Source of the DNA: Devosiaceae bacterium
GTDB lineage: Bacteria > Pseudomonadota > Alphaproteobacteria > Rhizobiales > Devosiaceae
NCBI GenBank assembly: GCA_021648375.1
Contig: JAKISW010000045.1
Location: 1 to 18,426 of the forward strand
Length of the DNA stretch: 18,426 nucleotides
Reading direction: 5' to 3'
Shown here: piece by piece, positions 1 to 7,863 of the stretch
Layout of the letters: the number at the start of each line of letters is the position of its first letter
Position numbering within the stretch: the first letter of the stretch is position 1
Notes under the pieces: generated by a model
Told to the model about the DNA's origin: nothing
Seen by the model: the letters and a program-made list of their open reading frames with translations, nothing else
The model's database searches: none
Translations under genes and position numbers: made by a program

Positions 1-1378
1 CGCCATGCACAATCCGGGGGGATTTTCTCAACGGAATGCGGGTGAATATCTGGCCGAAGGCATTGCCCAGACGCACGTTCATTATGTGGTCGATCATCCA
101 CATGGCGGTTTCAGCAATTTTGGCGGGGAATTCTTCCAATTCGATGCCATAGAACTGATCGACATCAAGCACTGATATGTCGTCGCCGAAAAGCTCACGG
201 GTGCCAACTGAGCTGATTTCCAGCAGCACATCGATTTCGAGCTGACGCAACTCACGATAGGCGATGATCAGGAAGTTGCCGCAGCCACAGGCCGGGTCAA
301 GAAAAGTGAGATTGCCCAAGCGCCGCCGAAAGGCCTCCAGCCGCCCTGCCCGGCCGATTTTCAAGGCCTTGAGCTTTTCAAATTCACCCTGCAATTCATC
401 AAGGAACAGCGGCCCGATGAGCTTCATTATGTTTTTCTCGGTGGTGTAATGGGCACCCTTTTTGCGCCGCTCTTTGGGGTCCATAACCGACTGGAACAGG
501 GAGCCAAAAATCGCAGGAGATACTTTTGACCAGTTAAAACGGCAGGCTTCAAGGAATGTCTCGCGCATATCCGAGGTAAAATCAGCGGTAGGCAACGGAG
601 TGGCGAACAGGTCGCCGTTAACATATGGGAAGCGGTCTATATCTTCATCTATATTGGAGCCACGCTGGTCCTCCGGCTTGTTGAGCGCCTCAAATATGCG
701 TTGCAACCACATGCCAAGGTCAGATCCGTCCTCACTGGTGCGGCTTTCCATTACATCAAGTAAATGATCACGAGGCTCGAAAATGCCGGTATCATCGGCA
801 AACAATATAAACAGCAGTCGAACCAGAAACGCTTCCAGATCGTGGCCGGTATAGCCACTGGCCTCAAGCGCGTCATGGATTTTGCCCATCAGCTCAGAGG
901 CCTCGATATTAACCGGGTCCTGATCGCTAAATTTACGTTTTTCACGGCCCAGCATGAAGGCAAACAGGTCAATCTTTTCAGGTAGTTGAGCGAGGGTGAA
1001 ACTCCAGGTTTCGCGTGTGTCGCGGTCAAGCAGTTCAAAGTTCTGGAAATCGCAGAGCAATTGAAAGCGGGGTTTGTCGCGATCTTTTATAGCGTCGAAA
1101 TATTCCCCGGCCTGTTCACCAGCTTTGGCGAGGTCACGCCCAGCGGATTTTTGCTCCACCAGCAGGACTTTTGGCCAGAACAGGTCAATAAAGCCGGTTT
1201 TGTTGTTGAGTTTTTTAACATGTTCCTCATAACGGGCGACCGAGCGGCGCTTTATGGCAAAAATGTCAAAAAATTCGTTATAGAAGGTCTGGGTTTCGCC
1301 TTTTTCGTAAGTGGCGTTGGCAAAATCATTAGCAAAAGTTCTGGCGCGCAATCTGATTTCATTCCAGCTCAGTGACAT
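1..1378 (-). CDS. MmeI-like type II restriction endonuclease/DNA methyltransferase fusion (3' end beyond window)
   Basis: The reverse strand reads open from ATG at 1378 to the window edge (459 codons), with a good ribosome site (GGGAGGGGG) about 6 bases upstream. Near the N-terminus the pattern D65-x9-E75-x-K77 matches the nuclease site of MmeI-family enzymes. A helical region follows (about 130-230). The methyltransferase domain begins with GAHYTT (308-313), and SAM-binding motif I is at 359-369 (FLDPACGCGNF). The catalytic NPPY/F-type motif and target-recognition domain would lie to the left of position 1 and cannot be seen. Enzymes of this family cut and methylate with one polypeptide, so they can form a whole restriction-modification system alone. 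The plus-strand reading frames across this stretch are shadows. The family call is strong; sequence specificity and activity cannot be judged from this half. Confidence 0.9.
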   Translation of the reverse strand, partial: MSLSWNEIRLRARTFANDFANATYEKGETQTFYNEFFDIFAIKRRSVARYEEHVKKLNNKTGFIDLFWPKVLLVEQKSAGRDLAKAGEQAGEYFDAIKDRDKPRFQLLCDFQNFELLDRDTRETWSFTLAQLPEKIDLFAFMLGREKRKFSDQDPVNIEASELMGKIHDALEASGYTGHDLEAFLVRLLFILFADDTGIFEPRDHLLDVMESRTSEDGSDLGMWLQRIFEALNKPEDQRGSNIDEDIDRFPYVNGDLFATPLPTADFTSDMRETFLEACRFNWSKVSPAIFGSLFQSVMDPKERRKKGAHYTTEKNIMKLIGPLFLDELQGEFEKLKALKIGRAGRLEAFRRRLGNLTFLDPACGCGNFLIIAYRELRQLEIDVLLEISSVGTRELFGDDISVLDVDQFYGIELEEFPAKIAETAMWMIDHIMNVRLGNAFGQIFTRIPLRKSPRIVHG

Positions 1379-1564
1379 GATTCCCCCTCCCATTAATCTT
1401 GGTAAAAGGTTAGGGGGTTTGTCGGCCTGTGGGAAGGGCAAAGAAAAATGCCCCCTACCCCCGCTCACCCTTCGCATTTACCCCTATTAAGACCCCCACC
1501 ATTCGTTAGGCATAGGCGAACTAGGTTTGGCACGTCAGTAACAAATTTTTTTAGGGGGCGACAA

Positions 1565-2095
1565 ATGGCGCGCGAAACCAGCACCACAGGGGTCGAACAG
1601 TTTTTTGATGAAAACGAGTTGATCGTTTCAAAAACCGATCTGAAAGGCAGTCTGATATATTGCAATGACGTGTTTTTGCGTCTGGCCGGATATAGCGAGA
1701 TGGAATGCATTGGCAAACCGCATTCAATGATCCGCCACCCACAAATGCCCAGGGCTATATTTGCTCTATTGTGGGAAACAATTCAGAGCGGTGATGAGAT
1801 TTTTGCGTATGTTATGAACCGGTGTAAAAATGGCGATCACTATTGGGTTTTGGCCCATGTCACCGCCAGCAGGGATCTTTCCGGCTCAGTCATTGGCTAT
1901 CATTCCAGCCGTCGGGTGCCCGACAGGCGAATTCTGGAGGGGCAGATAATCCCCCTTTATCGCGAGCTTTTAAGTATCGAGCAGGCCAGCAAAAATCGCA
2001 AAGAGGGATTGGCCGCATCCCTTGAAACTCTCAAGCAAAAACTTAGTGAACTTGGCATGGAATATGACCAGTTTATCGCAACGCTTGCCGCATAA
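1565..2095 (+). CDS. Aer-like PAS domain redox/energy taxis sensor (stand-alone)
   Basis: This 176-residue protein is one PAS domain (about 10-118) plus a helical tail (120-176) with no membrane segment. It closely resembles the FAD-binding PAS of the E. coli aerotaxis receptor Aer: PHSMIRHPQMP (52-62) and KNGDHYWV (88-95). Numbering even coincides, with R57 and H58 present, but the residue equivalent to Aer D60 is Gln. The start at 1565 is chosen because AGGGGG lies about 9 bases upstream and the PAS begins soon after; a longer frame from 1448 adds 39 Pro/Arg-rich residues without PAS character. It sits 38 bases before a soluble chemotaxis receptor in the same direction, so the pair probably works as a two-protein Aer. 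FAD as cofactor is inferred from family resemblance. Confidence 0.85.
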   Translation: MARETSTTGVEQFFDENELIVSKTDLKGSLIYCNDVFLRLAGYSEMECIGKPHSMIRHPQMPRAIFALLWETIQSGDEIFAYVMNRCKNGDHYWVLAHVTASRDLSGSVIGYHSSRRVPDRRILEGQIIPLYRELLSIEQASKNRKEGLAASLETLKQKLSELGMEYDQFIATLAA

Positions 2096-2133
2096 ATCAG
2101 AATAGATTTTTATATATTAAAAAGGCGAATATC

Positions 2134-3285
2134 ATGTTCTCAAGCAGTCACAAATCAGCGGTCAGAAAAGCGCTTAGCGTTTGCGAAGCCGTTGCAGAGG
2201 GTAATTTTGAAGCCCGCATTACCGGCATAAATGAAAAGGGAGAAGCTGGAGAGCTGTTGCATGCAATCAACCGGCTAATCGATAGAACCGACGCATATGT
2301 GCGAGAAACCCGTGCCTCACTTGAATATGTGGAAGCCAACAAATATTTCCGAAAAATTTCTGAACGCGGCATGCTTGGCGCATTTGGTGAAGCAAGTGCT
2401 GTAATCAACAAAGCCATGGAAAGCATGGAGGGGCGAGTAAAAACCTTTAGCGCGGTGGTAGAAAAATTCGAAGGAGATATGGGCGAGGCAATCGGCTCCG
2501 TCACCAGCGCTGCCGACGAGCTAAAATCCTCGGCCCAGAATATGGGAGACAGCACCAGCTCAGTCTCTCAGCAATCAATCGCCGTTGCAGCAGCTGCAGA
2601 AGAAGCTTCGGCAAATGTCAGCTCGGTTGCTGCGGCAACTGAAGAAATGACAACTTCTGTGAGTGAAATTTCCGAACAGGTTAATCTATCCTCCCAGATC
2701 ACCAGCGCTGCCGTTGAAGAAGTAAGTCAGGCCAATGCCGACGTTGGCTCATTATCAAAAGCATCGAAAAAAATTGGCGAAGTGGTGGCGCTGATCGCCG
2801 ACATTGCCGACCAGACCAACCTGTTGGCCCTGAACACTTCCATCGAAGCGGCAAGAGCTGGCGAGGCCGGCAAGGGATTTGCGGTTGTTGCATCCGAGGT
2901 TAAGAGTCTGGCCAACCAAACCGCAACTGCAACGGAGGAAATCGGCAAACAGATTTCTGAAATTCAGGAAGCCAGCAACCGGGCAGTTGAGGCCATTGCA
3001 AAAATTGGCGAAACCATGGGCCGGGTTGATGAAGTATCAACGACCATAGCTGCAGCCGTTGAAGAGCAAAGCGCCGCAACGCAGGAAATTGCCGGCTCGA
3101 TTGACCTGGCATCCAGCGGCACGGCGGAAGTTTCATCCAACATTCAGGATATTTCCACATCGGTAGCCCAAAATAAAACTGCGGCTGACGAGGTGCTCGT
3201 CTCATCGGAAAAACTGGCCCAGAACGGCAAAACCATGGGCGAGGCCGTGGACGGGTTTTTGCACGAAGTTAAAAAGGTGATTTAG
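2134..3285 (+). CDS. Soluble methyl-accepting chemotaxis protein
   Basis: This 383-residue receptor has no signal peptide or membrane segment, so it should be cytoplasmic. Residues 10-100 look like HAMP-type helices, including the GEAGELLHAINR stretch and a second block around KYFRKISERGMLGAFGEA. Residues 110-383 form the long coiled-coil signalling domain. The conserved hairpin tip that contacts CheA and CheW is at about 222-252 (DIADQTNLLALN, then EAARAGEAGKGFAVVASEVK). Ala/Glu/Gln-rich heptads on both arms offer likely methylation sites. No NWETF-type CheR/CheB docking tail is present; the protein ends in HEVKKVI. AAAAAGG precedes the ATG. The PAS gene 38 bases upstream is the obvious candidate sensory partner, since this protein has no input domain of its own. 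Confidence 0.9.
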   Translation: MFSSSHKSAVRKALSVCEAVAEGNFEARITGINEKGEAGELLHAINRLIDRTDAYVRETRASLEYVEANKYFRKISERGMLGAFGEASAVINKAMESMEGRVKTFSAVVEKFEGDMGEAIGSVTSAADELKSSAQNMGDSTSSVSQQSIAVAAAAEEASANVSSVAAATEEMTTSVSEISEQVNLSSQITSAAVEEVSQANADVGSLSKASKKIGEVVALIADIADQTNLLALNTSIEAARAGEAGKGFAVVASEVKSLANQTATATEEIGKQISEIQEASNRAVEAIAKIGETMGRVDEVSTTIAAAVEEQSAATQEIAGSIDLASSGTAEVSSNIQDISTSVAQNKTAADEVLVSSEKLAQNGKTMGEAVDGFLHEVKKVI

Positions 3286-3294
3286 GGATCATAT

Positions 3295-3335
3295 CCCCAA
3301 AAAACAGGCTGGGTGGTAAAAACACACCCAGCCTG
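3295..3335 (-). terminator. Rho-independent terminator of the small secreted protein gene
   Basis: CAGGCTGGGTG (3305-3315) pairs perfectly with CACCCAGCCTG (3325-3335) over 11 bp around a 9-base loop. On the minus strand the stem is followed at once by six T (complement of 3299-3304), the canonical layout for the gene ending at 3342. The stem could also slow plus-strand transcription leaving the chemotaxis gene, although no T-run follows on that side. Confidence 0.88.
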
Positions 3336-3341
3336 ACTGAA

Positions 3342-3761
3342 TTACTTAACCTGTTCGTAAAAATTCTTGATTAATTCTTCGGGGTCGGCACCTTTTTCAA
3401 ACATGCTGAGCAGATCATCCATCTCGCCAATACGAACCAGTGTTACACCACGCATTTCGCCTTGAAGCTCGTCAGATACTTTGAAGTCTGCAAGCGACTT
3501 GAATGCACCATCCGCCATCATTTCTTTAACCCTTGCCTGGGTTTCTTCATTAATTTTAGACCCGTCCTTAATATCAAACCCGCCTGAATCTCTAGTAGAA
3601 CCAAACCATTCTATTAAAGCACAGCCAATAGGATCCCACATACGAGAAACACAGTCGTCATAGCGTTCCTGGTCCCAGGCAAAAGCCGGGCTGGCTGTCA
3701 TTGCCATGCTTGCGGCCAATACAGCTACAGCGAAAAAGGATTTAATTTTTTTATTATTCAT
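3342..3761 (-). CDS. Small secreted protein of unknown function
   Basis: This 139-residue protein is not recognised. It starts with a clear Sec signal peptide: MNNKKIK, a hydrophobic stretch at 8-22, and likely cleavage after SPAFA (residue 28). The mature part has two cysteines ten residues apart (C37 and C47, in YDDCVSRMWDPIGC) that could form a disulfide in the periplasm. The rest is acidic and helical. The ATG has AAAGGGA about 7 bases upstream and the gene has its own strong terminator, so it looks like an expressed single-gene unit between the chemotaxis pair and ndk. No enzymatic motif is visible. Gene reality is likely; function is unknown. Confidence 0.78.
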   Translation of the reverse strand: MNNKKIKSFFAVAVLAASMAMTASPAFAWDQERYDDCVSRMWDPIGCALIEWFGSTRDSGGFDIKDGSKINEETQARVKEMMADGAFKSLADFKVSDELQGEMRGVTLVRIGEMDDLLSMFEKGADPEELIKNFYEQVK

Positions 3762-4076
3762 AGTATTTCCCTTTATTGGAAAGTAAGCCCCCCGGCTTCA
3801 GTGGAATCCGCTTGTAAAATACAGTCGGACATTTCCATTTTTGTGTGAAGATGACCCCCACCGGTAGCGTTTCTAGAACATTCGTTTTTGTATGTCCAGA
3901 ATAACATTACGGCTAATTCCGGGTTGCCAATTTGCCGTCTCGCAGCGATGCTGTGGTTAATTAGACTGCGGTAATAATTGAACCAAAACCGCAATCTAAT
4001 TCTTTATTTAGCCACACAATTTGTCCAATAACCAGTGTCACTTACCAGTGATATACTCTAACTATTTATCTGGTAT
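3762..4076. other. Gene-poor gap between the small secreted protein gene and ndk
   Basis: These 315 bases hold no convincing gene. A 73-codon minus-strand frame (3773-3994) has no ribosome site, no recognisable motif and a composition unlike its neighbours. The stretch should contain the promoter of the secreted-protein gene near 3765-3850 and the 3' region of ndk, but no clean -35/-10 pair or strong ndk terminator can be picked out. ACCAGTG occurs twice 13 bases apart (4031-4037 and 4044-4050); the meaning is unclear. Confidence 0.5.
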
Positions 4077-4499
4077 TTATCCGACAATTTCATCATCATT
4101 AAAGAAGAATTTAATTTCTTCAGCGGCAGTTTCTTCAGCATCGGAGCCATGCACGGAGTTTTCGCCAATGGAGAGCGCAAATTCCTTGCGGATGGTGCCC
4201 TCGGCAGCATCAGTCGGGTTGGTGGCGCCCATAACTTCTCGGTTTTTGGCAATGGCGTCTTCGCCTTCCAATACCTGCACAACAACCGGCTCTGAAATCA
4301 TGAAATCAACCAGTTCACCAAAAAACGGACGGTCTTTATGCACACCATAAAATCCTTCGGCCTGTTCACGACTCATATGAATACGCTTGGAGGCAACAAC
4401 ACGAAGACCCGCATCTTCAAATTTGGCAATAATTTTACCGGTAAGATTACGCTTGGTAGCATCGGGTTTAATGATAGAAAAAGTGCGCTGAACAGCCAT
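4077..4499 (-). CDS. ndk: Nucleoside diphosphate kinase
   Basis: This enzyme transfers the gamma-phosphate from ATP to nucleoside diphosphates through a phosphohistidine, keeping NTP and dNTP pools balanced. The 140-residue length is standard. The N-terminus RTFSIIKPDATKR is typical, and the catalytic histidine is H117 within ENSVHGSDA. Also seen are the FFGELVDFM and GATNPTDAAEGTIR segments that shape the nucleotide site. AAGGAC sits 8 bases before the ATG. It is transcribed alone on the minus strand; in related genomes ndk lies near the ABC-F gene and holC/pepA, as here. No clear terminator is seen. Confidence 0.97.
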   Translation of the reverse strand: MAVQRTFSIIKPDATKRNLTGKIIAKFEDAGLRVVASKRIHMSREQAEGFYGVHKDRPFFGELVDFMISEPVVVQVLEGEDAIAKNREVMGATNPTDAAEGTIRKEFALSIGENSVHGSDAEETAAEEIKFFFNDDEIVG

Positions 4500-4770
4500 T
4501 TATAAAAGTCCTTGATTTAATGGGAGAAGGTAATTTGAGCGGTTTATAGGGGGAGAATGTAAGGGTGGCAAGGTGTTACTTCTTTTTGGTCAACTCCCTA
4601 ATTGAGCTGTCATATCCGAGCGCAAAATATCCGCCGCCAGTTCAGGTTTTAACCTAGAAATATATGAGAATACCTTTGCCACTCTTTCAAACTTTCTTCG
4701 AGCCATAGATATGGCATTGGTTAGAAGAAAGAATTCTTGCCAAAAATCAGGCAACTGCCTTAAATACACC

Positions 4771-5691
4771 ATGGCCAATGCAGTTTTTATTCAAAACCCA
4801 ATATCTATTTACAAGGACGAACCAGGCAGGCGCTATCACTTTCCCAAGCGCTATCTATCTATTGTTCAAAGTACAATAGGGGACTGGGTTTTGTTTTATG
4901 AAGGGCGAAAGGGCGCCTTTGGTTATACAATGGTGCAAAAAGTCCTTGATGTAATACCCGACCAAGAATTACCGGAGCACTATTATGCTATACTCGAGCC
5001 CAGTACCATGTGGAGCTTTGAAAGGGTGGTACCGCGTGCAAATTACGGTGGCCATGCATTTGAAAGCTCTCTACGCGGACCTGAAGGTGCACCAATGTCA
5101 GGCGGAGCCAACGTTTCAGCGGTCAGGCGGCTGACTACCCAAGAATTCGCTGCCATATTTGCATATGGCATGCACGCTTTGCAGGGACCGGATACCCTCC
5201 CACGCAATGGGGAAGAAATTCACGAGACAATTGGATTTTTAGAACAACAAATACCATTCGAACCTGCGCCCCTTTCGCAAGTTAGAGACGAGGTTCTGGT
5301 TTCTCGAAAACTACGCGATGCATCTTTTGCGAGGCAAGTTAAAGCTGCATATAGTGGACGCTGCGCTATTTCTGGCCTTTCCTTACGCAATGGAGGGGGG
5401 CGGCCTGAAGTGCAAGCAGCGCATATACGGCCGGTAAAAAATGATGGACCAGACATAATTTCAAACGGATTGGCACTATCGGGCACGCTGCACTGGATGT
5501 TTGATCGGGGGCTAATTTCGGTTGCCGAAGACTATCGAATTTTAGTTTCTCACAACAAGGTACCGGCGGTAACAGCGAACAGATTGATAACACAAGGTCA
5601 AAAACTGATATTGCCAGAAAAGGAAAAACACTATCCGCATCCAGATTACCTTCGCTACCATAGAGAAGAAATATTTGGACAAGCAGCATAG
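4771..5691 (+). CDS. HNH endonuclease with N-terminal EVE/PUA-like domain (putative)
   Basis: Taken from ATG 4771 the protein has 306 residues. The C-terminal third is an HNH nuclease of the HNH_2 type: C198 in RCAISGL, H218 in QAAHI, N232 in SNGLALS and H241 in GTLHWMFDRGL, so the metal and catalytic residues are present. The N-terminal 130 residues contain YHFPKRYLS and GDWVLFYEGRKGAFGY, which resemble the core of EVE/PUA-like folds that bind modified bases; this is inference. If so, the protein could be a single-gene modification-dependent restriction enzyme. An in-frame ATG at 4711 would add 20 residues; neither start has a good ribosome site, and 4771 fits the start of the conserved part better. 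It lies alone between ndk and the ABC-F gene. Confidence 0.82.
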   Translation: MANAVFIQNPISIYKDEPGRRYHFPKRYLSIVQSTIGDWVLFYEGRKGAFGYTMVQKVLDVIPDQELPEHYYAILEPSTMWSFERVVPRANYGGHAFESSLRGPEGAPMSGGANVSAVRRLTTQEFAAIFAYGMHALQGPDTLPRNGEEIHETIGFLEQQIPFEPAPLSQVRDEVLVSRKLRDASFARQVKAAYSGRCAISGLSLRNGGGRPEVQAAHIRPVKNDGPDIISNGLALSGTLHWMFDRGLISVAEDYRILVSHNKVPAVTANRLITQGQKLILPEKEKHYPHPDYLRYHREEIFGQAA

Positions 5692-5793
5692 ATACTTACC
5701 AAAGAATTACTTGATGCTATTGCCATTACCCGGCAAAACCCGCTATCTGGCGCGAACTTATAAATTGATTTTTACAAGGCCGGATTTCCAAAA

Positions 5794-7680
5794 ATGCTCA
5801 CTATTCATGACTTGTCCTTTTCTATCGTTGGCCGTCCCTTGTTTGAAAAAACCTCTCTGGCCCTGCCCGCAGGTATCAAGGCGGGATTTGTGGGCCGAAA
5901 CGGTTCTGGAAAAACCACGCTGTTCAACCTGATTCTTAAGCATCTTTCGCCCGATGAAGGGGATATTAGTGTTCATCCAAAATGGCGGGTCGGCACTGTT
6001 GCGCAAGAGGCACCCGCAAGTGAAACCACCATTTTAGATATGGTACTTGAAGCCGATGCCGAACGCGCATTGCTGCTAAAGCAAGCCGAAATTGAAACCG
6101 AGCCGGGCCGAATTTCTGAAATTTATATGCGACTGGCCGATATTGAAAGTCATACGGCAGAAGCGCGCGCTTCAAATATTTTGCGCGGACTTGGCTTTGG
6201 GGCCGATCAACATAACGATCCCTGCTCGTCCCTATCCGGCGGGTGGCGCATGCGCGTGGCACTGGCGGGAGTGCTATTCTCACAACCTGATTTGCTATTG
6301 CTTGATGAGCCGACCAACTATCTGGATCTTGAGGGGGCATTATGGCTGGAAAAGTATCTGGCCACCTATCCCCATACGATATTTTTGATCTCTCACGATC
6401 GTGGCCTGCTCAACCGCGCCGTTAATTCCATTGTGCATCTGGAGCATGGCAAACTCACTCTTTACAAGGGCGCTTACAACACATTTGAAGCAACCCGACG
6501 GGCCAGAATGGAATTGAGCGGCAAGGCACGGGAAAAACAGTTGGCCCAGATTGCCCATATGCAGGCATTTGTCGACAGGTTCGGGGCTTCTGCCACCAAG
6601 GCAAAACAAGCCCAAAGCCGGGTCAAGCGCATTGCCAAACTGCAACCAATGGATGTGATGGTTGATGAAAGTTCCCTGCCCTTTTCTTTTCCCCAGCCAA
6701 AAGAGCGCATGGCGTCACCCATGCTCAATCTCGAAAATGTTTCGGTGGGCTATGACGATCAGCCGGTGCTCAGCCGGATAACCCAGCGTATTGATCCCGA
6801 AGACAGAATTGCTCTGGTGGGTGTAAATGGAAACGGCAAATCCACTTTCGCCAAGCTGCTGGCCGGCGATTTGAAAAAAATGGACGGAATTTTTCATCGG
6901 GGTAAAAAGCTGGAAATCGCATACTTCGCCCAGCACCAGATGGACATTCTAAAACCTGATCAAACGGTTCTTGAACATATTGAACCCCTGACCCCTCATA
7001 TGAGTGAATCCCAGCGACGCTCGCGCGTTGCGCAGATGGGCCTGACAACAACAAAAATGCTTACCCTTGCCAAAAACCTTTCCGGAGGTGAGCGGGCGCG
7101 GCTTTTATTGGGGCTGATTACCTTTAAAGGTCCTGGCATGATGATTTTGGATGAACCGACCAACCATCTGGACATCGACAGCCGTGATGCACTGGTACAC
7201 GCTCTCAATGAATATAAAGGCGCGGTATTGATCATCAGCCATGACCGGCACCTGATCGATGCCACGGTTGATGAAATATGGATTGCCGAAAATGGAGAAA
7301 TCCGGGTTTTAGATGATGATATGGCTGGGTATGAAAATTCAATCCTGTCAAAGCTGAGCGGATCAGAACGCAAGAAGAAGGGTCAAAACCAGGCCAAGAA
7401 ATCAGGAAACCGCAAAAAAGAACGTCAGGAAGCTGCGGCACGTCGAGCCGGTCTTTCCCCTTTGAGAAAAGAAATCCGAGCGGCTGAAAAGCGCGTTGAG
7501 GAACTGCAAAAACAGCTGGAAAAGCTTGAAGTAACATTGGGTGATGAAAGCCTTTATGAAGGCGATCCGCAAAAATCCAAAGAATTATTGCAACAGCGGG
7601 CGCAGTTGCGAAGCAAACTGGAGGATGCCGAAAACCTGTGGATGGAAAAAAGCGCGAAATTGGAAAAACAAGCCGATTGA
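5794..7680 (+). CDS. ABC-F family ATPase (YheS/Uup-like)
   Basis: This 628-residue protein has two ABC ATPase domains and no membrane segment, the hallmark of ABC-F factors that act on the ribosome rather than in transport. Domain 1 has Walker A GRNGSGKTT (34-42), signature LSGG (147-150), Walker B LLLLDEPTNYLD (167-178) and switch H201. The charged helical linker (about 230-300) corresponds to the region that reaches the tRNA/peptidyl-transferase area. Domain 2 has Walker A GVNGNGKST (343-351), signature LSGGE (429-433), Walker B ILDEPTNHLD (451-460) and H483. A lysine-rich stretch (525-545) leads to a coiled coil (555-628), typical of the Uup/YheS type. The ribosome site is weak (AAGGCCGG about 10 bases upstream). 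No catalytic residue is missing. The exact subfamily cannot be fixed by eye. Confidence 0.93.
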   Translation: MLTIHDLSFSIVGRPLFEKTSLALPAGIKAGFVGRNGSGKTTLFNLILKHLSPDEGDISVHPKWRVGTVAQEAPASETTILDMVLEADAERALLLKQAEIETEPGRISEIYMRLADIESHTAEARASNILRGLGFGADQHNDPCSSLSGGWRMRVALAGVLFSQPDLLLLDEPTNYLDLEGALWLEKYLATYPHTIFLISHDRGLLNRAVNSIVHLEHGKLTLYKGAYNTFEATRRARMELSGKAREKQLAQIAHMQAFVDRFGASATKAKQAQSRVKRIAKLQPMDVMVDESSLPFSFPQPKERMASPMLNLENVSVGYDDQPVLSRITQRIDPEDRIALVGVNGNGKSTFAKLLAGDLKKMDGIFHRGKKLEIAYFAQHQMDILKPDQTVLEHIEPLTPHMSESQRRSRVAQMGLTTTKMLTLAKNLSGGERARLLLGLITFKGPGMMILDEPTNHLDIDSRDALVHALNEYKGAVLIISHDRHLIDATVDEIWIAENGEIRVLDDDMAGYENSILSKLSGSERKKKGQNQAKKSGNRKKERQEAAARRAGLSPLRKEIRAAEKRVEELQKQLEKLEVTLGDESLYEGDPQKSKELLQQRAQLRSKLEDAENLWMEKSAKLEKQAD

Positions 7681-7863
7681 ATTGATGGCCTGAGATCAAG
7701 AAATATACATATAGAACAGATTATAAACCAAAATCGCCTTTTTGATAAATGATAAGGCTATGTTATTTGACTAATCTTGCTGAAATGCCTCAATATCATA
7801 CGATACTTTCAAACCTTGCTGTCAGTCAGCTTGGGGGTTGAAAAACTGGCAGGAGTATAGTTG

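Noticed and set aside
264..1375. Several plus-strand open frames of 61-129 codons
   Set aside because: They lie antisense to the open MmeI-like gene, which has clear family motifs, and their own translations show no domains.
1448..1564. 39-residue N-terminal extension of the PAS protein
   Set aside because: It is Pro/Arg-rich, unlike PAS proteins, and a good ribosome site precedes the ATG at 1565.
3773..3994. 73-codon minus-strand frame in the gap before ndk
   Set aside because: No ribosome site and no motif; it ends just upstream of the secreted-protein gene where promoter sequence is expected.
4590..4778. 62-codon minus-strand frame with a plausible-looking helical translation
   Set aside because: It overlaps the start of the HNH gene by eight bases, has no ribosome site and no recognisable family.
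5675..5932. 85-codon plus-strand frame bridging the HNH and ABC-F genes
   Set aside because: It is in another frame over the start of the ABC-F Walker A region and shows no domain.
7737..7772. Possible terminator after the ABC-F gene (GCCTT...AAGGC)
   Set aside because: Only five base pairs around a long loop, with no U-tract after the stem.
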